Source: Phlyctochytrium arcticum
Taxonomy: Eukaryota > Chytridiomycota > Chytridiomycetes > Chytridiales > Chytridiaceae
Length of the DNA: 64,000 bases
Assembly: GCA_025602905.1 (NCBI GenBank)
Contig: JAHLKI010000019.1
Span: 62,001 to 126,000 of the forward strand
Direction: 5' to 3'
Positions 1-10,751 of the stretch are shown piece after piece; within the stretch, counting starts at the first letter, position 1; every line of letters begins with the position of its first letter. The notes under the pieces were generated by a model that saw only the letters and a list, made by a program, of their open reading frames with translations, had not been told where the DNA came from and searched no databases. The translations under genes were made by a program, and so were the position numbers.

Positions 1-552
1 TTCCGTCCCATTCACTTATGGATGTCCAACGAGTGAATGTAAAGTTCGGCCCGAAGAACATCCCCCAGCAAATCCTTTAGAGAAATGTCGACAACCTAGC
101 TGACCTCTTTCTCAGAAGTCAAATGACAATGATCTGATTGATGCACATGATGTGAGGACTCGCCGCCAAGTCCAGAAAAAATTGGTTCTTTTGTCTATGC
201 CAAGTTATCATTGCTGAACATTGTCCAAATTTCGCAAGACACTAGTCTTTGCGTATAGGATGTCTTCGCAGACTTGGCAGGCACGCTCAAGGCATGCATG
301 GGTCGCTTCGACCGTTCCGATCACCGCCGATCGCGTCTTCCTAAAATTCCCGGTCTCGTCTGATCGTACTCGCCAAGTCCCAGCCCAGTCCACTTGGAAG
401 CAACCTTCACACTCGCCAAGTTAACTTGGCGGTAAACTGCTGCATCAACATGAGATGGAATATAAAAGGAGCATGGCAGCCATGTTGTTTCTCCCTATCG
501 CAAATAATCTCAACTACCAGCACCTTTCCACCATCATCAAGACAAAACAAAA
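1..552. repeat. Repeat-unit tail and promoter of the Gly-rich gene
   Basis: No gene seen. Bases about 130-245 resemble two other places in the window: 1515-1640 (shared gatgcacatgat and a ttcttttgtcta-like tract) and 3895-4015 (shared tatcatcgctgaa- and caagacact-like tracts). A 'ccctaaaattcccggtctcg'-like stretch near 340 recurs near 3673. The order of these blocks around the next gene suggests the window opens inside a degenerate tandem repeat. Similarity was judged by eye. Confidence 0.5.
461..468 (+). promoter_or_regulatory. TATA box of the Gly-rich gene
   Basis: tataaaag lies 92 bp upstream of the ATG at 553. A matching TATAAAA element precedes only a few other genes here (secreted protein, PB1-UBA gene, esterase). 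Confidence 0.5.
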
Positions 553-978
553 ATGGGACAGTCTAGCAGCAAATCAAACAACAAGCACCAAAAATCTCCC
601 AACGGAGCTCTCAACACATCAAAGAAGCTACCTCCGCTACCTTTGACCCCTCAGCAACCATCTGACAAACCCAAGCTCATGTATCCGCACTTTTCCGCAA
701 GCAAAGTTCCCACCACCAACTTTTCATCTTACAATAAGAAATCCAAGAAAGGCCTTTCAACTCATTCGCAAAAGAAGAGCAGCTCCGACTCCAGCAGTAT
801 CTGGTATGGTGGTGCTGGTGCTGTTGCAGACACTAGCAGTGGATGGGGCAGCGGCTGGGGAGGTGGTGATTCTGGAGGATGTGATTATTCTGGGGGATAT
901 ACTGATTCTGGAGGATGTGGCGGAGGTGGTGATTCCGGGGGTGGATCCGGTGGATGCTCCGGGGGTGGGGGGGATTAA
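553..978 (+). CDS. Small Gly/Cys-rich protein with N-myristoylation motif
   Basis: Intronless, 141 aa. It starts MGQSSSKS, which fits the N-myristoyltransferase consensus (Gly2, small residue at 5-6). A basic Ser/Pro/Lys-rich middle follows (residues 10-75). The tail (about 85-141) is built from short SGG/DSGGC/GGGGD repeats with several cysteines, partly visible as GGAGGATGTG repeats in the DNA. The ATG is in good context (aaaATGG) and a TATA box is upstream. A lipid-anchored, cysteine-rich membrane-associated protein is inferred; no family was recognised. The gene sits between copies of a repeat (130-245 and 1345-1640), so it may be one member of a multicopy unit. Confidence 0.6.
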   Translation: MGQSSSKSNNKHQKSPNGALNTSKKLPPLPLTPQQPSDKPKLMYPHFSASKVPTTNFSSYNKKSKKGLSTHSQKKSSSDSSSIWYGGAGAVADTSSGWGSGWGGGDSGGCDYSGGYTDSGGCGGGGDSGGGSGGCSGGGGD

Positions 979-1344
979 GCTGGTCAGGAAACGACAAGAA
1001 CACACTACTTCTGCACACCAAACAGTCTACGGGGAGTCATTCACAACAACTGTAACGGCTTCACCATCCAGCCCGAACCGAGTTCTTGACAGCACTTTTT
1101 GAGTCTTTCAAGAAATCTTCGCCTAGGCCAACCGCCCACGCACAGGTCCCAACATCAAATCACACAATACCTCATACACATTACCTCATCCCGTTTCGGC
1201 TGCTTTTCCTGAACGAACAGTACGCCTATGTCATTCTCAATGACCATGCGGCAAGCGTTGTTCGATGGTTGTTTGCATTATTGAACTCTCTCTCGAACGG
1301 ATATCTGGTTTTTCTTTGTAACTCATTGTATTTTGTACATTTCT

Positions 1345-1640
1345 CTCGCACGCAACTTCTTATGTAGTCCCGCCATGTCTACCATTATGAGCGACTTTTT
1401 GTAACAAACAATTCACGTCCATGTTATTATCACAAATCAAGTCCCGCCAGGCCTTCAATTATCGATGCATACAATATGAACGAGCTAGATTGTAAGAAGA
1501 GATTCACGTCCATGTGTTTTTTGATCGATGCACATGATCTGACGACGCGCAACGTAGTTTCTTCGACTGCAGGTCCAAAAAAACTGATTCTCTTTTCTAC
1601 GCTATGCTACAACCACGGCTCCGCAACCTTGGCAAGACAC
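1345..1640. repeat. Degenerate repeat, copy A
   Basis: Shares ordered blocks with 3790-4015: a cacgc..ttcttatgta..gtcccgcc-like start, an agagattcacgtccatgtgtttt-like middle, then gatcgatgcacatg and ggcaagacactg. Its second half also matches 130-245. The gatgcacatg landmark occurs at 140 and 1527, about 1,387 bp apart, the size of a unit containing the Gly-rich gene. Confidence 0.5.
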
Positions 1641-2558
1641 TGCCTCAAAGCCAGCGATCTGCTTGTTCAAGCGGGAACCGCAATCAACGGTGCCTTTGAC
1701 CCGCCCGTTGAGAGTCTGCATGGTCGCAACTCCGGTGTTGGTCTTGTCAAAGGAAATTGCACCGACGAGGCGCCTCTTCCCGATGACGCGCTGTACTTTG
1801 TGAAACTCTTTGGCTATGCTGTCGAGACGATCAGCGTCAAGCCTGATAACATCGGGGGCCTTTGACCTGCGCATGATTTGGGTTTTGGACGAAGGGAGGA
1901 TGAAGTTACCGTCCCAATCCTTTGGCGACAGCACTTGATTCCTCCCCTGTTCTTGCCACCGTCTCCCCAATAAGAAGTCATAGGCTTTAGTCCCAAATCG
2001 AGTCTGCAACTCGTAAAAGAAATCCGACACCCCGTCGGTAAATATGGCCCTCGAAAATCTTTAATTGTAATAAACCGAAGCTGGTGCATGTTATGAACAG
2101 TTTTGCCAAAATATCGTAGATTTGATTGCTCACTTGTGAAGAGATGAAGTCCCAAAGGAATAAATCTGTCGTTAAGCACCCGGACACCACAGCCTCCATT
2201 GCCAGAAGGGTGAGATCTGTGTGAGGGCCTCATACGCGTATCCTTGGCGGCCCTTTAAGTGCACGCCAATATTTGTGGGTATCTCGTCGTCCGTGTCGAC
2301 GTTCTTCTCATCTTTCTTATGATAGGAAATGCAACTTAATATAACACGGGAGAGGTCTTTCTCGGTTTCCTTTGGCCCGGCCCGTGGCGATTTGACTTCA
2401 AATGATGCTGGAGCCCGCCCACGCGGGTAGCCCTTCAGGTGGACATGAATGTCCGGGCGCAGTGCATTGTATTCGGTTGGAGAATCACTGGATAACATTC
2501 TATTTAGTTGAAATTCTTTGTTGCGCGGAGTCAAATGACACATACTACAAAACTTCAT
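1602..2558 (-). pseudogene. Broken PD-(D/E)XK nuclease-like gene fragments
   Basis: Overlapping open stretches in different minus frames look like one decayed coding region. The upstream part (2172-2558) contains RPDIHV, then 13 residues later FEVKSP, spacing typical of a PD-(D/E)XK nuclease core. Around 2190-2210 the coding sense seems to jump frame (EALTQI to a frame reading MEAVVSGCLTTDLFLW). Another open stretch (1602-2030) carries the remaining 142 residues. I could not join these with normal splice sites. It could instead be a multi-exon gene with introns I failed to place. It lies just downstream of the transposase relic on the same strand. Confidence 0.35.
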
Positions 2559-2870
2559 ATCCCGCTGTATCCAGTAGCTCCATCAACGGCTGAATGAACC
2601 TTTCTATTCAGGTGGCTTCGTTCATTTTTGCGGCCTCTCGTTGCGTGAGATTTTTGAACCTGAACATGCGATTTTAGTCAAGCTTACTCGAATCTGGAAT
2701 GAATCAAGGCTTTGGAGGCATCTGAATATATTCGGATGGGTAAGCCTTCTTGTTGGGGGGATGTCTAAACTTAGAACGCACAGGGCACTCTTCGGCATTT
2801 CGCAACCCTCAGTGTCCAACGCATTGACAGCTTAACCCACAATCATAACAAATGCCCATGGCAGTTCAGC
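2559..2870. other. No gene seen
   Basis: Where an intact transposase would continue on the minus strand I find no recognisable C-terminal catalytic Asp/Glu block. Short open stretches on both strands look non-coding. Confidence 0.4.
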
Positions 2871-3608
2871 TTACATTCGTAAAAATGATAGTCCGGGGGC
2901 GACATTGGCGACAATGATGTCTGTCAAGGTTTTGGTATCACGCTTGACAACGGGGACAAAGAACATTTTGTGACTGCCCCTTTCGATACCGCCGACGATC
3001 CACTGGTCCTTCACAATCTTGCCGCGATTGTAGTTGCGCTTTCCAAACATCGACTCGTCTATTTCGACCACCTTCCCAGGTCCCCCCAATATTCCATCAT
3101 TGTTGAGTATTTCAATATAGTCGCAGCAAACGTTGCGACAAAGGTTGTACCATTCTACAACCGTGTTGCAGCCTCCGATACTGCCCTGATGACCGGCGTC
3201 GTGTTGCAGCGCCTTCTGGCACCATTTCCAGAATAGGGTGAGGAGTTGTTGGAGGTCAAGCCGACTCTCCTCAAACATTGAGTCGTAGCGGATAGTTTTG
3301 GACGCTCGGCACCCGTTGCACCGCCAGTGATAACCGTCGACCTTTGACTTGTCCCTGACCTTCCCCATGTCTATTCTGAATTTGGCGCAAATCGCGACAC
3401 GGTGTAGGACATTGAAGTCATAGCAAAGTTGGACGCACTGCTCGATCGTCTCTGTCGCCCGGTAGAACTCTCGTTCGTTTGTGATAGTAGTGGTATGATT
3501 GTGAGGAATGTCGGACAGTCTGACATCTAGAGTCTGGACGAACAGCGGGATGGCCGATCTGAGGATCATTACACGCTTTTGGGGACCATTACATCCTTTT
3601 TGGGACAC
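2871..3608 (-). pseudogene. ISXO2-like (IS1595-type) DDE transposase, frameshifted and truncated
   Basis: The 245-aa open stretch has an N-terminal Cys motif region (WRCNGCRASK, zinc-ribbon like) and the typical ISXO2-like block VVEIDESMFGKRNYNRGK followed by WIVGGIERGS, so the first catalytic Asp is present. At about 2893 the frame ends in VAPGLSFLRM. Shifting one base restores a TIIFTN-like sequence, as expected before the second catalytic Asp in this family, so a 1-bp deletion is likely. The last part, with the second catalytic Asp and the downstream His/Asn motifs, was not found. Eukaryotic copies of this family are known in chytrids and invertebrates. This one is almost certainly dead. 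Confidence 0.75.
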
Positions 3609-4284
3609 ATTTATAACCCCCTTATAGCTCTCACCTTGTTGACAGTTGTTGTGGAATTTTGAACTGTGCCTCCCTAAATTTCCCGGTCTCGCCTGACTTT
3701 TTTTACATCTGAGCCCCGGATCTGACCGTGCGGCCAGCGTGTGGCCAGCCGTAACAGATTATACTCAAACTCACAAGCAACTTCATACATTTTAGTGGCA
3801 CGCTATTTCTTATGTATTGTAGTCCCACTATGCACCCAATTAGTGATACATACAATCATATGAGTGACTTACTATAACAAGAGATTCATGACCATGTGTT
3901 TTGAGCGATGTACATGTTATAAAGACGAAAATTCTACGCTTCACTACCACCAGCGAGTTACCCTGTAAGCTATCATCGCTGAATATGTCCTCAATCTTGG
4001 CAAGACACTGGTAAGAATGTAGGTGCTCGCTGTGAGCCATTCTAATCTGGCTGACCTGCTGGATCGAGAAGCCAACTGTACGGCGTTCCCAGGGATCCAG
4101 TAGAGGACGTGCAGGAAAAACTGAGCAAATTTAAACCGGATGCTAGAAATGGGCACCTTTCAATGAAACGTAGGCTATCATATCTGTCAATGACAAAACT
4201 ACAAAACAAAATGGTGGAAAATGACTATATACATGTAAGAAACAAGCATACGTAAACGCCATCAGGAGTCAGGTGTTGCAATTG
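3609..4284. repeat. Degenerate repeat, copy B (no gene)
   Basis: 3670-4015 contains the promoter-side block (aaatttcccggtctcgcctga) directly followed by the 3'-side blocks seen at 1345-1640. It therefore looks like the repeat unit with the Gly-rich coding part deleted. The remaining sequence to 4284 shows nothing coding. Confidence 0.45.
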
Positions 4285-5621
4285 TTAAGAGGTCAATTTA
4301 GCCGAGGACAAACATTCTGCACTCTTCGCTCTTGCAGTCTTGAGTGGTGGCGCTTTTTGTTGCGTACGGACGGTTTCGCCCCAGGCTAAACTGACCATTC
4401 CGGCCAGCACGATGAGAATTACGCCCAGGTTTGTGCCGAATGCCTGTAGCTTGGACCACCAAAGTGTGGCAAACATCTACAGCGCCAGCTTTAGTGTTGG
4501 TGAACAGTTTGATGACAACGTCACGAAACCAATCATACCACTTCATACTTGAAGGAAAAAATTGTCAATATGATCACGAAATACCCGAAAATTATTGTGT
4601 ACGCTACGCAAAATATCTTCATATGCTCGTTTCGAAGTGTGAGAATTTCGAGTTTGTAATGTAAACGACAGAACGTCATAGTACCTTAAAAATAGCCTTT
4701 TGCATCCTGGTATCCCGCTCTCCATATACCTTTTTGAATTCAGGAGACTGACCATCTATGGTCCCAAATTCTGATGACGCTCCCCCCAGTGTACTCATCA
4801 AATCCTTCTTCACTGTAGTATACGCATTGACCAGAGTTCGAATGAGTTCTGGTGAATAGACGGCAATCAGAATGCACAGCAACCCTGCGTCAACTGTGTA
4901 TAACATATAAACTGCTCGAAATAGATACCGCTCTCGTTCATGGTCGCCAATGTCACGACTATATCCGGCCGATAGTGAAAGAGCAAGAAGACCAAGCGAA
5001 AGCACCAGGGGATGGTTTATCCGAACTATCCTCATGAATTGAGGAGGAATACATAATGCTGATTCAACTGGCAGAATTGAAATGCTATTGGATCGTTTTG
5101 TCAGGCAGTACCCAGCACATCTCGGGAATTGGCTTTTTCTCCTTACATAGAACACAAGTAGATCCAAGCTCCGATCCCCGTCGGTATGTACGAAACATCA
5201 CTTGAGAATTGACGCCACATAAAGTTTGGCGCTGCATCAGTAATTAGAACCACGCTGTTGATAGCCCGACCTTGATAAATGTGTGTCGTTAGACACAAAC
5301 TACACCAGAAGACGCGATCAAATGCATACCTAGACCACTGCCAATCGACGTCACAATCAGGTACGCATCAAAATATGTGAGTCCTGATGCTAGTTTCTTT
5401 GTGGTGTATCGCCGATAAAATGTGAAAGCACCAAGGAAGAACAGGATGACACCGCCTATCGCCGTACATGTGGCCAGAATGACAAAGTACTGAGAGTCTT
5501 CACAATGTGTGACTTGCACGTTCCAACTATTCCAACTTTTAAACACTGAAGATATTGCAGCAAGCTAAGCGCAATGTACTTACTGGCAATAGACTAATGC
5601 ATTACGACTTGTAAGCTCCAT
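4285..5621 (-). CDS. Multi-pass (6-7 TM) membrane protein
   Basis: Five exons on the complement, 5584-5621, 5330-5535, 5147-5270, 4685-5030 and 4285-4476, give an in-frame 301-aa protein. After a short N-terminus ending in a Cys-containing stretch there are hydrophobic segments: YFVILATCTAIGGVILFFLG, a second around TYFDAYLIVTSIG, one at IGAWIYLCSM, LVLSLGLLALSLSAGY, a fifth ending GLLCILIAVY and a last one (NLGVILIVLAGMVSLAW). A long polar loop precedes the last segment. This layout resembles a 7TM receptor, but no family motif was recognised. The first intron (48 bp) and the acceptor at 5031 are the least certain joins. A protein of similar layout is encoded at 58676-60088. Confidence 0.6.
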
Positions 5622-6621
5622 CGTCAAAAATCCTGAGGCGATAATTCAGCCTGGGTTTGTAATATGTGCCAGCCAGGTCCCTGGGGAAACATACGAACAT
5701 TCGATTACTCGTTTATAAGTCCGTCTTTTGAGCCGCACTTAGGAGGCTGCAAGTTGCGCTTGTTTTATGAATAGGTGATCCTGCCTCTCATATTAATTCT
5801 GGACTTTTTAATTTGCATGCTTTTTCTTTTTTTAGCCGCGGTTCTATGGGTCCATTTCTATTCATCCTTGGATCAATAGGAAAAAGAAACAAGTGCATAT
5901 GCGGATTAAACATATTTATGGTGATTGCACAAGGAGTTTAATGTGAATCTGCAGAGCGAAGTGTTTGATAGATGATATGGGATAACGGAAAAACTAACAG
6001 TGAAAAAGCAGAACACTACGCTATGTATACAGAAGCGGATCGCTAACTAAGTTCCTGATTCCCTGACTGGGGCCCGAGGTTCCAGATCCAACCTTACTGC
6101 GGATCGCTCAATGCGTCCCAGGCCCAAATGTCCAGGATACCGCCGACTTTATTGGTTCCAGATCCCGCTTGAACTGCCGTTCCAATAGCGATTACATTGA
6201 CGTGTAAAGATGTAACTTCAAAGATTTTTTCAAATACTGCGTTTGCTGACTGCTGGCTTTTCGTTCACCGCGTTCAAAGTTGCTGCAAAGAAAACTATCG
6301 AGATATGCAAACCTCTAAAGTTGGTGGGATGTTCCTTTTAGAAGCTGACAGCCAAGGCAGGTTCATGTGACATAATTCAGGCAACTGATCTCAGACGGGG
6401 AGATACATTAGTCTAGAAAAGAGCAGGTCATAAATCACCTTAAGGATTGCTGCGCAGCTAACGCAAGAGCTACAGAAACGGGAGCAACAATAATGGAGAA
6501 ACCACGACGTTTTAATATTAAAATGTAAGGATAAAATATAGAGGGGTGCCCACGATCAATGATAAATAAATACTACTTGTAGACTACTACTCCGTCTGGA
6601 TGCAAAGGCATTTTGTCATGT
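5622..6621. other. Gene-free 1 kb
   Basis: AT-rich sequence with no convincing reading frame, tRNA or repeat. It separates the membrane protein gene from the 3' end of the secreted-protein gene. Confidence 0.5.
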
Positions 6622-7051
6622 TCAGTTGGAATTGAGCTCCCACTCAGAGCAGGCCCAGGGAAGAGTAGGGTCGGCCATGCTGGGAGGGCAGCAACTTCGC
6701 TTGTACGACTGGTGGAAACGACGATCGCTGCTGGTCAAGTCACGGGCGCCGATTCGGGCCTGGTCAGTGAGAACAGAGTCGACATCTCGTCCGATTGACG
6801 ACTGGTAATTCCATTCGGTGCATGAGCTTTCTTCCCAGTTGATGCACTCCCGGGTCCGCGTCACGACGTCGCAAATGTCACGGGAGTGTACATTGACATT
6901 CTAAGCAAGGAGAAAAAGAAGAAGACAAAGATTAGCATTCGGTCGGGAAGGGAATTATCGTAAGGACTGCGCAAGTACTTACAGTAGGGGCGGCAGCAAC
7001 TAGGCCAATGGCACTGAGGAGCAGGGCAATGGGGGCAAAGGCGGTCTTCAT
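6622..7051 (-). CDS. Small secreted cysteine-rich protein
   Basis: Two exons on the complement: 6983-7051 (23 codons) and 6622-6900, with an 82-bp intron (GTAAGT..TTAG) between codons. The product is 115 aa. Exon 1 is almost exactly a signal peptide (MKTAFAPIALLLSAIGLVAA, then APT), so the mature protein comes from exon 2. It holds six cysteines (DIC, REC, SSC, SCC with two, WAC) and aromatic residues near several of them. Small, secreted and disulphide-rich are the reasons to consider an effector- or cell-surface-type protein; no family was recognised. A TATA box lies about 95 bp upstream. The start at 7051 was chosen over an upstream in-frame ATG because it begins the signal peptide. Confidence 0.75.
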
Positions 7052-7144
7052 CTTGTCAGAGTGTGATATGAGGAGAAGAGTTTTGGAAGATGAGGGTCGA
7101 GTGCTTGGATGGCAAGAACAGGGGTTTGCCGCCGACATTGCAGG

Positions 7145-7151
7145 TTTTATA
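7145..7151 (-). promoter_or_regulatory. TATA box of the secreted cysteine-rich protein gene
   Basis: TATAAAA on the minus strand, about 95 bp upstream of the ATG at 7051. Confidence 0.45.
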
Positions 7152-8206
7152 GCCGCGGAGCATCTCTAAGTTCGGCATACTTTACTCTGCGGGTTCCAGC
7201 ATCACTGCATTACTTCCCGTCAGCTCCACCGCTTCCCGTACACTACAAATTTCCCGTTGGCTGCATACTTTCCTCGATGCCAACGGCAAACTCTTTTTTC
7301 CAAATTATGAACCGCCGGAGGTTTTTTCCAGGTGCCCCTCCGTCTGCCACAATTCACTGTCACAACAATGTGCCAGATTTGTACCTCGCTGAGTTTATCG
7401 AAACTCTATGTATAATATTTCTGTGCGCCAGGGTTTAAACGACGGCGAATTGCATGGCGCCCGGAGGTGCGCACCATACAGGATGAAAATTTTGGCACCC
7501 TCGTACCAAACACTCTGGTGCGGCAAGAGAAAAGAAGCTGTATAGTGCCCCACATCACACTCCGCGGGAACGACTGGGTAAACGTGCGTTAAACTATGCC
7601 CCCCTGTGTCCATTGTGAAGACGGACACGCTTGTGGGGGTGGGAATATATGCATTTTTTGGCACACACGGGATTTGCGCACGAAAATTTCTCAGGTTTTT
7701 TTGGACCACCACGGATTGGTGGAACTTTGAGTGGACTGTTTACTGTGGGTAAAATTTGAAGGATCAGGTTAGAAGAATTCTGTGGTCCGCATGTACACAG
7801 ATGGACACTGTACGATGTTATATGTGCCTTCTGTGCCACCAGCGTCCCCTGACTGTGCCATCCATTCAATGGTGACATTGATGAAGTATTGAGAAGCACT
7901 GCATGTATGACAAAGATGCCAGGCCCGCCGCCTCCGCTGTGCCCAGACGATACAAGTTTTGTACGAACGTAAGCGAATGCTCTACAAGACATTATCGAAA
8001 CAATCTGTGGATGGACGTTGGCTTTGAATATGGACATGTTGCCGAGTGCTGCGCATTGATCCTGCGCGTACTGCGTAGGCCACCTCAACAAGTACGGCAA
8101 ATTACTAGTCATACATGCAACAAATTGTGGAAGTGCACTTGGATACGATAAAGTAACCGTATGTACAAACAAAACCTGTATCTGATACAGGCTCCCAAAC
8201 GCTAAT
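7152..8206. other. Intergenic, no supported gene
   Basis: A 233-codon minus-strand open stretch (7594-8295) crosses here but overlaps the end of the UV endonuclease gene in another frame and has no recognisable domain or signal. I see no gene. Confidence 0.45.
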
Positions 8207-10329
8207 CTACTTTTTGGCAGCCCTACGTGCCCGCTTTCTTTTGGGAAGCGGCGAGGGTGGTGCATCAACTTCCAAATCAGCACCATTTTCACCATCTACT
8301 TCAGGCTCTGCAATTGTCACTTTAGCTTTACGAGGCGCACGGGATCGTTTGGGCTTGGTATCTGCTGGAGGAGTTAGGGATGCCGGGTCAGCGCTGACAG
8401 CTTGCGTATTCCTTCTTGGCTGCCGTTTACTTTTTGGTGCGATAACTTCTTCGGGAGAGGCGGCTCCGTCGTCGTTGTCATCAGGAAGGTCTAATTCCAC
8501 ATCATGATCTTCTTCAGAAGAGAACACAGCCTCCTCTTCCTCCTCCGACTCAGCAGCCTTGGTCTTTTTCTTTTTCTTTGCGGGAGCCTTCTTCTTTGGT
8601 ACAGCTTTTGCCTTCTTCTTGGGCGGAGATACAACCTCCCCCGCCTCCAACTTCGCTTGCCGTTCACTCAATGGTAGATCATCATCCTCCTCCGATTCAT
8701 CCTCCACCTTGGCTTTGCGCTTTCGCGGTTTTCGAACCGTTGTCGTAACCTGATTGCCATCTGCATCTGTAGTGACGATCAATGGTTTCACTTTGCGCGT
8801 GTATTTCGCCTTTTTGTTTAAGTCGAGCTGTTGCTCGAGCGATACGGGGTATATCTCCGGTAGGCTTGGGTTCAGATTGTATTTCCGCATGAGATGAAAG
8901 ACGGCCTGTTCTTTGTCTTTGGCTTCAATCATCAGGTCCATATCGTCTCCACAAGGTGGAAAGAATTCTACGCGATCCGAGTGTCCTCGTCGCTGCATGG
9001 GCGTCATGGCGCCCTCCCGAGATTCAGAGTAGTGTTGCTTGGGTTTGATACCTCGAGCATGCCAAATAGCATTGATTCGGGGTAAATATGTTTCAGGCGG
9101 GTTCGCTGATGGTAAGATGTCATCATGATGCCAATCGAGAATCAGTGGTATTTGCAAGTCTTCACATATGGGTAACAAGTCATCGACTGAGTAGCATATC
9201 TCATCATTCTCAAGCACGATACGACGTTGGATGTGAGCAGGGATTCTGGCCCAGTTTTCACGAAAGCGAAGTAAAGTAGCCTCCTTATCGCCAAACACAC
9301 CGCCCATGTGCATGATGAGGACCGAGTCGGCAGGGGCTTTCATAATGTCCAAAATAGACGTGTGATAGGTAAGGTCCGAGATTGCGTTGGTTACTACTTT
9401 GGCTGTTGGACTTGCTCTGTATGCAAGGAGCATCTTAGTGTCTTGTCCTTGGCACTGGAGGAACACTTAACTTACATTTGACAATACTGCCCTGGATGCA
9501 TCGTCAGTCGATGCCCCATTCGTGCTGCCTCCCTCCCCGTCTCTTCCAAAACTTCTACAACCCCGGGAACATCTTCTACGCGATACCCCACAGTTGGATG
9601 ACTCGCAAACGGAAACATCTCAGAGCTCAACCGCATGAATCGAATCCCATGCTCCTCATTCCATTTTAGCATGGGCAGTATATTCTGCACATTTTGTAAC
9701 GCCAAACCATGTACATGGCCAATCCCTTCTTTTTCCAATGTATCCAATCGGCAAGTTCGAGAACAAAAGATGGAGGGCTGCTGAGCTCGCAGAACCGTAT
9801 TCAGGCAGGCATAGCCAAGGCGACCGCGAAAGGTTTGTGGAGAGGCCAGAGGATGGAGCTGTGTTCGAATAATGCGTTCAGGTTTGGGTTTGATTTCCGG
9901 CTTGACTTTTTTCGTTTCGACAATTTCGTCAATCTTGGCAGCAATGATGGTTGTGCCGTCCTCCAGGTCAGTCTTGGTGACCTGCTCAATTTTTGTGTCT
10001 ACCACCATATCCACTCCATCCTCGCTTTTGACAGCCATGCTCGGCATAACTGTGTCAAACTTTGTGTGCTGAGTGGTAGAAATCGACGATGATCTTCTTG
10101 AGCTGGTTCCTGGCACGACGTTGCCGATCCTAATGAATCGCTTGGCCAAATGTCTGAAAATGATTGTGATGCTCCAGAGCTGTATCTCGCTGAATGTCTT
10201 TGTCGTTGATTTTCTTGCTCTAGGTAAATGCTGCTTCAGAATCCTTCGCAGCAGTTTTTGGGAAAGTGTCCCGATCGACGGAATCAATCGGTCCCACTTT
10301 ACTCTTTGTGTCACGACAATCCATTCCAT
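8207..10329 (-). CDS. UVE1: UV damage endonuclease UvdE/Uve1
   Basis: Two exons on the complement, 9476-10329 and 8207-9416, separated by a 59-bp intron, give 687 aa. The protein cleaves the strand 5' to UV photoproducts and other distorting lesions, starting alternative excision repair in nucleus and mitochondria. The TIM-barrel core is complete: GRLGYACLN, a metal-ligand His in HPGQYCQI (across the intron), MHMGGVFGDK, VLENDE and LDWHHDD. After the core, about 180 residues are low-complexity, rich in Lys/Ala/Pro/Glu, and end in a basic nuclear-type tail. The N-terminal 90 residues before MPSMAVKSEDG are unconserved, and translation could start there instead. Confidence 0.93.
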
Positions 10330-10751
10330 GGGTTCGGCTCGGCGGCTCTGCGGCGGAATTCTGAAAGCCGTTCGATTTCGAAATATGGAACAACAGCGAG
10401 GTCGGAGCGGAGTTTCTTAGACGAAGCCTCGAACTATCATAAGAGTATCTGGCCAGGTATAATGATATCCCCCAACTACTTATATATATTCATGAAGATA
10501 CAATTAAATATTCGCATAACGACTTTGTCAACAAAAGCGGAAATGGCCAGGTAACTCAGTTTTGGTAGATGGAGGATAATACAATTTTGCGTTCCAACTG
10601 TCCGTCTAGGATCCTGGCACACCAGCTAAGTAAAAAGTGTTGCGATTCTCACGCTCTAAGTATCAGATTCTGCGGTATCAGGGCATAGCAAATTCGACGA
10701 GCACAGCCAGCCTGACCGAACTGTGGATTATGTCGGGAACATACATTGGTA
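10330..10751. other. Intergenic between UVE1 and GT32-A
   Basis: Both flanking genes are on the complement. No coding signal or repeat was seen. Confidence 0.5.

Noticed and set aside
757..1102. Overlapping open stretches on both strands of the Gly-rich gene
   Set aside because: Produced by the simple GGN/GAT repeats; no start context.
7594..8295. 233-codon minus-strand open stretch
   Set aside because: It overlaps the 3' end of UVE1 in another frame, shows no domain, signal or TM pattern, and has composition unlike neighbouring proteins.
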